Below are positions 24,966-34,408 of a DNA stretch of 64,000 nucleotides, in pieces. The DNA comes from Podaxis mareebaensis (Eukaryota > Basidiomycota > Agaricomycetes > Agaricales > Agaricaceae). How positions within the stretch are numbered: position 1 is the first letter of the stretch; the number at the start of each line of letters is the position of its first letter. The notes under the pieces were generated by a model. The model was not told the origin of the DNA. It did not search any database and saw only the letters and a list, made by a program, of their open reading frames with translations. The stretch is taken from positions 42,142 through 106,141 of the forward strand of contig JAEUWP010000445.1 of assembly GCA_018524725.1 (NCBI GenBank), given 5' to 3'. The position numbers and the translations under genes were made by a program.

Positions 24966-25700
24966 TGTAGAGACCAACAATTGGTTGCTCATGAAAACAG
25001 CAACCTCATGTCACTCTCTCACTAATCCAAATCGTGGAATGAACCTTGTCAGAGTGCCCATCATCAAGCCACCCATCACCACTTTTGGGTCCCACTATTC
25101 GAGTTTCTGAATCTTATTGTTGTCATGCCTATGTGTATACATTTTCTACATTTCTTCCATTGTTGCCAGTCCCATGATCATATCCCTGCCTATTGTCTTA
25201 TTTGTAGTGGTATTCAGGTAGCCTGGTCTTGTGAAATTTCACTCACATCTCAGCCTATGCCTACTCTGTTTCACTCTCACCTTCTCCCTCAGCATTTGAT
25301 ATTGTATATCATCTATTTCACCTTCACATTTCCTTTAATCTTCACGGGTTATTGTTTTACTACATTTCTCAGCCAGTTTCAGCTTAATTACCTTCCATTT
25401 TTCCTCATTTATGCCCTTCCACCTCAAGATCCCCATTCAGATTCATAGTTTTACTCATATATAAAGAAAGGCTTGCCATGTATTCTAGGTAGTGAATGAC
25501 ACACCTGTATTCAACCTCCACCTCGCTGTCCAAAAAGTTCACCCACAGGTTCTGTTTCCCGACTTTTATATTTTTTTTATTTTCGTTTTATTTTCCATTT
25601 TGGGCCCCTACTTCTTGTAGTTCAGTTACGAAGTCCAGTGGTCATTGGATTTGACTGTGCTCACTTTCTCTGAACCTCTGACAGAGGTTATATCTCTTCA
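24966..25700 (+). repeat. Element A 3' LTR
   Basis: Matches the 5' LTR throughout. Most differences are CpG in the 5' copy against TG or CA here, for instance in the run after position 24985. Ends TATATCTCTTCA and is followed by ccag. Confidence 0.9.
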
Positions 25701-27159
25701 CCAGACTGCAAAAGAATAACCAAAGAAAGAGAATAAACAACTCAAGGAGTAGAGCTTAAGTGGGTGGAACAGTACATGTATATATGCTGATGATTTTCTT
25801 TAATACTTACCTCTGATGCCATGATGGCATTGCCTCTATTGTTCTCCTTTGACTGGGTTGACCATGGCAGCCTAAAGCATCCGGGACCACTCAGATGGTC
25901 ACTGTTACCCCTCCAAACCCTGAAATTTCCAAATGTTTGGATACCCTGGCATGTCATTAATCCAACTCTGGAGGTCTGTATGTGATGTGCTGGCAGGTGG
26001 CAGCAGACTGAGTGATGTTATGTATAACTGAAGATTGGACCCAGTTACTATCTGGGACTATCTTCATTTTCTAGTATTGTACATGTTATAAAGCCTTGTC
26101 TCAGCAAACAAGCCCCATTTAATCACTGAGGGATTAGCCAATATTCTAGCAAAGCATAAGACTGAACCTCGAGAGAGAGAGGTTTACTGTTCCCCTTGAT
26201 ATGCATGTACAATAGAACAAGTCGTTATACATATATGCACCTACATCTCATTTAGGAGTTCAGCATACTTGTCACAATCTGATGATGCAGTAGTGGTCAG
26301 TGCAATGAAATATGGGTGATCCAATGTGATGAAAAAGTTCTTATTGGCCTACCGATTAGTGCAGAGGACACAGAATAAGGTGAAGCAAAATGAGGGAGAA
26401 GAAACTGTGTTGCTGCTCCTATCAATGATCAACTTTGAAGGAATGGATCACAGAGTGAAGTTGGGCAATGCATGATATGGACATCTGTGGGTCTCCTTTG
26501 AGTTACCTTTGTAGTACCAAAGGCCCTGAGGTGAGCTTATGAGGTCAGGAACTGGAGGGGGTGTACATGGTCAAAAACAAGATCACTTGGAAGTCAGGAC
26601 AAAAGGGCCCGAGAAGGAAGCAGTTTAAACCCCAAGACCCAACTTCACCAGTTTAATGGGGAACATCAGGTGAAATGGAGACACAGCTCACCTATCATTA
26701 TCTCTGCATGTTTTTCAACTGTATCACCCTTGTTTTCTGGAGGGTGGAATGTGCAATACAGCAAATAGACCTTCCAAAAACTTATGTTTCAGTTTCCCAT
26801 CCTATCCACCTTTTCTTCTCTCTGCCTGGCTCTTTCCCATTTGTCCTATTGAGAATCTTAAAGATTTTATGTTTGTTAGTGACAAGCCTACCTTGTTAAA
26901 CCTACCATTTGTTTGGCAATGGGCATGACATCTGTCAACATAGAGGACTGAATAAGGGTATTGGGACAGGACCAGACTCCTTCCCAGCCATTGGGATGCT
27001 CTTATGTCAGCAGACATTGATCTGAAGTTCTACCAAAACTTCATCAACTGCTAATGCATCCCAACAACTGGCACAACTGCTGGATGGTTGTGTTTGGCTA
27101 TGGCTTCCCCCCTTCATGTGACCTCTCATAAAGCATGCCCTTCCTGTGCATAGTTACCA
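25701..27159. other. CpG-poor stretch of unknown origin
   Basis: No gene or recognisable transposon protein was found. The strong lack of CpG matches the decayed elements on both sides and not the host flanks, which suggests old transposon sequence, perhaps the missing 5' part of relic C. A short AT-rich segment lies around 26200. Confidence 0.45.
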
Positions 27160-28704
27160 AGCAGCAAAACCAATGCGGGACCAGATTCAATTCAGGGATT
27201 ATTACCAGAAGTTCATAGTAATGTCTAATTGGCTTCTGGACCAGGGACACATATCTCATTGGGAATGGAACAAGATGTTTATAGCCAGTTTCCATATTGA
27301 TTTCAGGAACTAGCTGTGAATGCAACTATGACTCCAAGACCCTCATCACCCACTTGCAGAACCCTGGGATATCAGCAAAGTTGAACAGGTGGCCCATTTT
27401 CTACTCAACAGGAATGGCACTGGAGGCACCCTTAACCTGGCAAGCTCAGAAGCAGTAGCACATCCACTACCAGCATCTAGAGAAGTCTTCAACATGTCTT
27501 CAATAGAATGGATAATGGTATCTGACACCTTTATCAACAAACTAGCAAGCCATTTAGGAGTGCCTCCTGCTGGAACACAACAGATGATGTTTCAATCAAG
27601 TGCTCTGCCTGCAGGTCCTCAAAGCTGCTTCTCTGGGTGTGGGTTCTGCTGGGAACCAAACCACCAATTCCACCAGTGTGAAAAGCTTGAAGAATTCTTA
27701 AGATGAGGATGGTGCACCAGGAATGCAATGAACCAGATATGCCTTCCAGATGGAACCCCAATCACACTGCAGGTAGCTCCTGGTCAAAACTTAATGGAAT
27801 GCATTGAAAATTGGCACAGCACTAACCAGTTGCACCATCAGTATTCTGGGTGGAGTGAGTATCCATCCAATGATCTACTGGGTATTTGCCATACTTCATT
27901 GCACATGGACTCAAGCCACTCATGCCATTTGACCTCACTGAGGCTACATATCTTGCCCCCACACTCACCAAACCCATATCCACTGAAGAACTCATCATGT
28001 GCTGTGCCATCCAACTGCAGAAGCAACTGCAGGATCTTGCCCGAGTTAAGGACCTCATCTTCAAGGCTCAATATCAATCAATACAACAGTTCAATGAGAA
28101 GTATATAAACACTGTCAAGACTTCAACTTTGACAATGGCTCACTTGTCCTGGTATGAAACTCACAATTTGACAAGGATATTGGGAGCAAAACAAAGCCAA
28201 GGTACTTTGGGCCCATGATTGTACTTAGGAAAACTACAGGGGGATCATACATACTTGCTGAACTTGACAGCACTATCTCCAAACTGAGGTTTGTGGCCTT
28301 TCGACTTGTACCCTACCACCCTTGCACCCTATGAGCCATACCAGTTATGAAAATCACAGACATGACACCAGAACAACTCAAGGAATGCACATATGACATT
28401 GAGCCACCCTTCACTGAAAGCAAGCCAACAGCACATGAACCATATCTTGACGAGCAATCACTGGCTATCACACATTTGCTCCAGAAAGATGAAACCAACA
28501 CAGATGATAAGTACATTTCACACTTCATAGATAGATGGGGTAAGGGCTCAGAAATTATGAGTTGTAACACTCTCTGAGTCAAACAAGGCATTCAACTGCC
28601 ATGTTCCCCTGTCATTTATGGTTTGTCTCCACAAAGGGCTACAACGTTTCCAGTAACACTGATGGTGGACTGACCAGGAGGTCAGTATTCAAATACCCCA
28701 CTGA
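27160..28704 (+). mobile_element. Relic C: gypsy element with gag fused to the integrase tail
   Basis: Plus-strand remains of a third element. From about 27160 the reading matches Gag of A and B: QFRDYYQKF, then SIEWIMVSDTFINKLASHLG, and a zinc knuckle near 27640 reading CGFCWEPNHQFHQC that keeps all four ligands (C-x2-C-x4-H-x4-C). At about 27836, after the segment matching ENWH, the sequence jumps to the integrase end (YSGWSEYPSN, then PYFIAHGLKPLMPF) and on to the GPMIVLRKTTGGSYIL module near 28220. About 4 kb present in element A between these points is missing. A hairpin (28669-28686) and an LTR follow. Stops and frame changes occur throughout. The 5' LTR was not found. Confidence 0.82.
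28669..28686 (+). promoter_or_regulatory. Relic C hairpin before LTR
   Basis: Identical 18-nt ACTGACC-AGGA-GGTCAGT sequence as in elements A and B, ending 18 nt before the LTR start. Confidence 0.7.
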
Positions 28705-29319
28705 TGTGAGGACTGGTGCTCTCCTGCTCATGAAACAGCTACCGAATGTCCATCCATCACAATGGGACAACATGACACTTGCACTTGTGTAATCACTTGA
28801 GAGGGATAGACAATGAGGCCTTGCATTAAGTATATACCCTTGATCCTTATATCTCAGTACATCATTAGGTTCAGCTATGATTCGTATTACTACATCCACT
28901 AGCATACCCTTAATGTCTGTCTTTACCTCTCTGGACTCATATCAGCAGCAAAACAGTGCATGGACTCATAACCTTACTATAAAATACAGCTTAACAGTAA
29001 TTGGAGAGGAGGATACTTTGGACTCTTAACTGTACTCTCGAGGACTTCACCAATCAATCTCTAGTTTCACTCATTCAAAACTTGCTGACTGTGCTCACTC
29101 TATAAACACTCCTGCTTCCTCCCTCCTCATTCCTTATAAACCAGGGTTCATCAGGGCAGGCATCTCTATTGTACAGCAGACTGTTCCTAGACCGTTCGGG
29201 CAGGGGATCTTGGAGCTGTAGGGTATCTTGGTAACTTGGAACTCATATGATCGATGGACGCAATCATGCTCGCTCTTCTTCATCATCGCGTTCCATGTAG
29301 AATGTTTGTTGTCTTTACA
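28705..29319 (+). repeat. LTR C1 (3' LTR of relic C)
   Basis: Begins TGTGAGGACTGG after the hairpin and ends at GTCTTTACA. It aligns along its length with the split solo LTR C2, at a divergence I would judge as tens of percent. It carries two TATAAA strings near 29103 and 29140, a plausible promoter. Confidence 0.72.
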
Positions 29320-29451
29320 CTACCAATGCATCGATGTATTGCTGCTGACCACTTGATCCTTGATTAATTTTTGGATAGTGATACCTAAAGTGTCTGAGTT
29401 TGAACCCCACCTTAGGAGTTCACAGTTACAGAGCCTGGGATTGGCACCAGT

Positions 29452-29805
29452 TGTTAGGCCTGATGTTTGCTTGCTCGTAGAACAGCAACCAAATGCTCAT
29501 CCACCACGATTGATAATGCGACTCTCGCACAGGTGTACTCACCTAGGGAAGGTAGACAACGAGACCTTGCATTAGGTATATACCCTTGATTGTTATGTCT
29601 CAGCACCTCATTGGGTTCGGCTATGACTTGTATTACTACATCTACTATCCCATTCTTAATGCCCATTCTTACTTTACCTCTTGACTCGTTTCGGTAGCAT
29701 ACAACGCACGGACTCGTCTTTTGACTATAGAGTACAGCCTAAGTAGTAGTGTGGGGGGGGGTGGGTTGGATACCTTTTAGCTTTCACCAGTAAACTTGAC
29801 CCTCG
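29452..29805 (+). repeat. Solo LTR C2, left part (split by element B)
   Basis: Starts TGTTAGGCCTGATG after cagt (29448-29451). It matches LTR C1 from its first base. The copy is interrupted at 29805, where element B begins, and resumes at 37772. Its far end at 38054 is followed by cagt, so the whole is a solo LTR with a 4-bp target duplication. Confidence 0.78.
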
Positions 29806-30531
29806 TGAAGAGAGGTATCGTCTCTTGTAACAATAAAGAATGTGAGCACAGTTGCATCTGTCAACCGTTGAGCTTCGTTGCCGAGTATGAGCATCCTCGA
29901 GGGTAAAGATATGACAAAAAGAGGTGGTTTTTGAAAATTAAGGAAGGGTAGTTAGGAGACATCGGAGGGTTTCCAGGTAGTCTGAGGAGCTTGGAATGCA
30001 AATGCAGGGTGATATTTGCTCCCAACTACTACAGAGGATAGAGCTTTTGTAGATCTCCCTAAGAATTAACTACTAGATTTGTATATGGAACAGATATAGC
30101 GAACGGAACGAGACCTACTAGACCAAAACCGAGCATAAATTGAACTGCTGACTTTATGAAACAGGTACAGTAAGACACGAGAACAAAAGAGAACACATAT
30201 TGTAAACAATAACCAGGAGGAGGAGGGGCATAGACGATGGAGACTCGAATGATCAGTACTTCAACTATAGCACATAACCAGGCTTAAATCGTACAATATC
30301 TATAGACGGTTGCAGGCAGAAATGGAGACGAGAAGACGAATACAAATTTACAATAGCTGATAGACCGAGGGAAAGAAATAAGGAAGTGGGCAGACGGGTA
30401 GAAAAATGGACCTGGTCCCTTGGGTGTCTTGCGAGTGAGTGCTCTGCTTCACATGATTGGCTACTGTCAGAGGTGTCATGAGATGGGTGAGAAACATTGA
30501 TTTCTCGAGTAGGCGAATGAACGGCTCCACA
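29806..30531 (-). repeat. Element B 3' LTR (left copy)
   Basis: In element direction it starts TGTGGAGCCGTTC and ends ACCTCTCTTCA. It is 726 bp, as is the other LTR. The central roughly 300 bp are identical to the right copy by eye. Differences toward the ends are nearly all CpG against TG or CA. Confidence 0.93.
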
Positions 30532-30550
30532 TCTCCTGGGTACATTAAAT

Positions 30551-30568
30551 ACTGACCTCCTGGTCAGT
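30551..30568 (-). promoter_or_regulatory. Element B hairpin before 3' LTR
   Basis: On the minus strand this reads ACTGACC-AGGA-GGTCAGT, 19 nt before the 3' LTR. It is identical to the hairpins of element A and relic C. Confidence 0.7.
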
Positions 30569-30727
30569 GCATGGGTGTAGAACAGAGGATGGCGGCAGGT
30601 CAGTGGTGTTGGGAGCATGGTAAGGGATGGCAGTAGCGGAGGTGGGATTGATGGCAGATGAGGGTTGACAGCATCGATGGTTTCGAAATAATGCCCTTAG
30701 GGAAAATGAATGAGGTGGTTGAACACC

Positions 30728-32370
30728 TCATTTGACTTGACTGGAGTTACATCCAAAAGAGATGTCGAGCCCAAAAGGGTTGTTTTGAAGGGGAGAGGGG
30801 GGGTCGGAAGTCAACATAGAATTTGAGAACTCATCTGTTGTATCCTGTTGCACATTGCCATCATCTTGACTGGAGATGTCATAAGTCAGCTCATCAAGGG
30901 CCTCAGGTGTAGCATCAGTAATCTTTGTGACCAGGATTGCTCGGATATTGCATGGGTGGTATGGTATAAGGTGGAAGGCAGTGAAACGAAGCTTTGAGAT
31001 AGACCCATCAAGTTCAGCTAAAATGTATGATCCCCCATTTGTTCTCCTGAGTACGACCATCGGACCAAAGTATCTGGGCTTCATTTTACTGCCCACGTCA
31101 TTGTTGTATTGAGAGTTTCGCACTAAGATGAGAGACCCTGGTGAAAAGTCAAAGTCCTGAATGAGGTTGGAATACTTCTCGTTGAAATGACGAATAGACT
31201 CATATCGAGCCTTAAGAACCATTTCCTTCACCCTAGCCAAGTCCTGGGGTCACTTCTGAAGCTGGATTGCTCGAATTGCAATGAGGTTGGATGTCGGAAG
31301 CAGTTTAGTGAATGCTGGCACCAGGTATGTTGCTTCTGTGAGATTGAAAGGAAGGAGGGGCTCGAGGCCATGCATGAGGTAGTATGGAGAGTATCTGGTC
31401 GACTTTTGAATAGAGATCTGTTCCGCCCAGAACACTGATGCTGCAACATTTGTCCAGCGATTCTCTTCTCCCTCAGCGGCTTTGACTAATGCCTCCCTCA
31501 CATTGAAGTGTCTGCGTTCAATGGGCCTGTTGGCCCAGGAGTTGTAAGGTGATATGTGAATATAATTGATCTTGTATCGCATTGAGAGAAATTCTGCTGC
31601 TTGGATGAAAGCTGAGCCATTGTCAGTCACAATTTCCTCGAGGGCACCCCATCTGCAAAGTAGATTTTCAAAAATAAATGTCCCTAATGTTCGGGTGTTC
31701 TCTAAGCGAAGCATTCTCCATTCAGGGTAGGATGAGAGCAAGCAGCGAGCATGGATGATGTAGTGGAAGCTGTTGGACTTAGGCATGAACATAGTATCGA
31801 TGTAGGCCTTCCAAAAGAGGTTGAGAGGAGTGGGGACCATCAGAGGGATGTAGATGTGGTGTAGAAGTCGCATCTGGCACTTGTGGCATGTCTTGACAAA
31901 CCATTTCATGTCTTGCTCGAGCTGTGGCCACCAGAACCTTTCTAGGAGCCGAATTCGAACCGTAAATACTCCTTTATGTCCCATTTCATCATGTGCTTGT
32001 TGTATTAGCTCATAGCAACAGTCTTCAGGCATGACGAGTTTATGCTTCATCTGGGGGTCCTTTTTCCAAAGCCTGCCTCCACATATGAAAAATTTTCCTG
32101 CATATCAAATGAAATGTTTAAAGCCATCATCTGTGAGGTGTGATGATCATTTGGGATCAAGGAGGAATGTGCAAACTTGGTCTAGCTCAAGATCACAAGT
32201 TTTGGCTTTATCAGAGCGAGGAATGACAGGGAATGGTAGTGGTGATGCATCCTTGGCTTCGTTTGAGAGGGTTCCCACAAGGGAGGCGTTGGAAGAGTGA
32301 GGGTAGTGGGGCTGATGACCTAGGGCCCCTATAGCGGCTTGTAAAAGGGAATTCTCATTCAGAACTTCAA
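30728..32370 (-). pseudogene. Element B integrase with GPY/F-type tail
   Basis: The zinc-binding HHCC part (HDEMGHKG to CHKCQ) and the catalytic core are intact in a 266-codon frame, 32050-31250. First Asp lies in YIDTMFM, second in VTDNGSAF, and Glu in RPIERRHFN. A stop at about 31250 separates the C-terminal segment (31240-30728), which carries FGPMVVLRRTNGGSYIL, a GPY/F module. Upstream, two TGA codons (about 32151 and 32105) interrupt the link from RNase H. No chromodomain is recognisable after GPY/F. Confidence 0.88.
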
Positions 32371-34344
32371 TACCAAACGTATTTGTGTGCCAGTCCATCG
32401 TATCTCGTCTTCAGGACGTATGGTGAAGGAGTTTGGCTGTGGTGGCAAGGTTTGCATAAGGGGGAAGCAGTTGGCATTGTCTATCCATTCATCGTAGTCG
32501 TCTTCAATTTCTGGGTCTTCTGGAGTGCAGGGGCATCGAGACAAGCCATCTGGGCCATGCTCCTTGCCTGGAATATGCCTAAGACAAAAATCGAAGAGTA
32601 AGATTGCAGCAATCCAATGGTTGATCAATGCAGAGGGTTGGATATCAGGGTTGTTGACCATGCCTTTGATATACTTCGCATCCACTTCTACCACCAGGTT
32701 TCTAACCCCAATAATCCATATTCTGACATCCTTCAGTGCCCTAAACAATCTGAAAAGTTCAAGTTTTGCTTGCAAGTAGTGAGATTCTCGATCATTGAGT
32801 GTAATTGAGCTGAACCTTGATGGGTACCATTTTCCGTCATCTCCGAGTTGCTGCAGAATGTATCCAACCGCGATTTGTGAGGTGTCGACTCCTAGGATGA
32901 CCTCATTGTTGTTAGTATAATCAATGGCACAGATGCAAGGGGAATGTTTTGCCAAATCCTTCAACTCATTCATAGCCGCCATTTCTTCATCCCCAAATTG
33001 GAAATCTGCCCCTTTCTTTGTCAATCTAACCAGTGGTCTTGCGACTGCCGTGAAATTATGGATGAAAATGTGTATTGTGCTGAGAATCCCAAGGAAGCCT
33101 TGCACTTCTGTAAGGCTTGAACATGGGGGCCAGTCGACGATCTTTTGGATTCTCGACATGTCTGGTAGGTGTCCCTCGTATGTGCAAAGATGACTGACTA
33201 CGACTGTGGAAGGTGTGCAGATGTGGGATTTCAGTGCTGAAAAGGTGCCGCCAGCATGCTTGATGCACTGAACGATCCGGTTGACATTCTGTAAGTGCTC
33301 CCAAACAAAACGTCGGATTTTTGGGTTTTCAGGAATCATTTCAAAGCCATCGATTGTCTCGTACCATGTTTTTGGGCCTTTTACTGGCACGTCGTCGATG
33401 AAGGGCACTGCTATGTCTGGAATCTCATCTTGGAGGAGGAACATGAGATCGCCGTGTTGTATTTGCATTGAATTTGTATAGCCCATAGGAATCAACATGA
33501 GGCGAAGGGTGCTGAGTGGTGTTTGGAAGGTGGTGAGGTCGTGGGATTCTGGTGCGAGTGCTTGCTGGTCGAACCCTACAAATAAATCAAAAATACCATA
33601 GCATCCTTGGCCACCAAAGGATTCGGTGTAGGTCTCGACAATAGGTGGAACGCCAGAATCTTTGATCGTGACTGCATTGAGGGGCTGGAGGTCGTGCACA
33701 AGGCGGAGGGACTTGCCATCCTTCTTGAGGACACAAAACCATTGTGAGCGATAGGATGAGCTTGACAGTTCATAGACACCAGCCACAATCTTGGCCTTGA
33801 TGATGTCGATGACCTGGTGAAAAATGCTGGGAGGAATGGGGATATTATGTAGGACCCAGGAGATATGTTCAATAGTCGGAATCGTGATTGGATTGAAGTA
33901 ATCACTTGAAAATTTTCCCTTCTCGTCTTCAGTCCAAGTGAACCCGAGCTGTTGAAGAAGAATCAGGTGATGCACGAGTTTCTCTTCTTCTGGCCAGAGA
34001 AAACTGTCGGGGTTGATATTCATAGATTTCATCTGTTCGAGAGTGTAATGTGTTCCGGGAGTGAAGTTGGGAGGATGTGTAGGGAGTATCAGTATGGACT
34101 CCAGTGGGTCACAGGGGATGCGACGTATGATTTGGAAGTTCTCTAGCAGTGTAGTGGTGACAGGTTTGATGTGGTTGGCAACTTTCTTGTATGCATAGTT
34201 GGAGGCTTGTGTGTTGTTGATGGCAAGTTCTTGTAAGTTGATTTCATAAATGGCTTGAGGTTTGTTTATTGAGTCAAAAGAGGTATTGGTAAACACAATA
34301 GGGGAAATCATAGAGCATGATAGGTGAGTGACAGAAAAGGTCAT
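32359..34344 (-). CDS. Element B reverse transcriptase-RNase H
   Basis: The longest open frame of the island, 661 codons from ATG 34344. Upstream linker, then FLWPEEEKLVHHLILLQQLG, fingers WFCVLKKDGKSLRLVHDLQ, block A YGIFDLFVGF, and block C FIDDVPVKGP with both catalytic Asp residues. A tether follows, then the RNase H-like ILGVDTSQIAVGYILQQLG and RHIPGKEHGPDGLSR. It ends by a frame change at about 32385, where the element A frame continues with FGIEVLN. As an isolated segment it is intact. In the element it would be part of a larger Pol. Whether it is translated is unknown. Confidence 0.88.
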   Translation of the reverse strand: MTFSVTHLSCSMISPIVFTNTSFDSINKPQAIYEINLQELAINNTQASNYAYKKVANHIKPVTTTLLENFQIIRRIPCDPLESILILPTHPPNFTPGTHYTLEQMKSMNINPDSFLWPEEEKLVHHLILLQQLGFTWTEDEKGKFSSDYFNPITIPTIEHISWVLHNIPIPPSIFHQVIDIIKAKIVAGVYELSSSSYRSQWFCVLKKDGKSLRLVHDLQPLNAVTIKDSGVPPIVETYTESFGGQGCYGIFDLFVGFDQQALAPESHDLTTFQTPLSTLRLMLIPMGYTNSMQIQHGDLMFLLQDEIPDIAVPFIDDVPVKGPKTWYETIDGFEMIPENPKIRRFVWEHLQNVNRIVQCIKHAGGTFSALKSHICTPSTVVVSHLCTYEGHLPDMSRIQKIVDWPPCSSLTEVQGFLGILSTIHIFIHNFTAVARPLVRLTKKGADFQFGDEEMAAMNELKDLAKHSPCICAIDYTNNNEVILGVDTSQIAVGYILQQLGDDGKWYPSRFSSITLNDRESHYLQAKLELFRLFRALKDVRIWIIGVRNLVVEVDAKYIKGMVNNPDIQPSALINHWIAAILLFDFCLRHIPGKEHGPDGLSRCPCTPEDPEIEDDYDEWIDNANCFPLMQTLPPQPNSFTIRPEDEIRWTGTQIRLVLKF

Positions 34345-34408
34345 GACTGATTGGAATCAATTGGTGATGCTGCATCTCCTCGGCTACATTGAACCAAATC
34401 CTCAATGT

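Larger units (their letters stand above)
17848..25700 (+). mobile_element. Element A: full-length but dead Ty3/gypsy LTR retrotransposon
   Basis: A 7.85-kb element in plus orientation with order LTR, primer-binding site, gag, protease, reverse transcriptase, RNase H, integrase, LTR, which is the Ty3/gypsy order. The two LTRs (about 733 and 735 bp) begin TG and end CA. The four bases before it and after it are both ccag, read as the target-site duplication. Every coding segment is cut by stops, mostly TGA or TAG, so it cannot make its own proteins. The interior is nearly free of CpG while the 5' LTR keeps many. The interior matches element B at protein level, but the LTRs differ strongly, so they are separate families or subfamilies. 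Confidence 0.92.
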
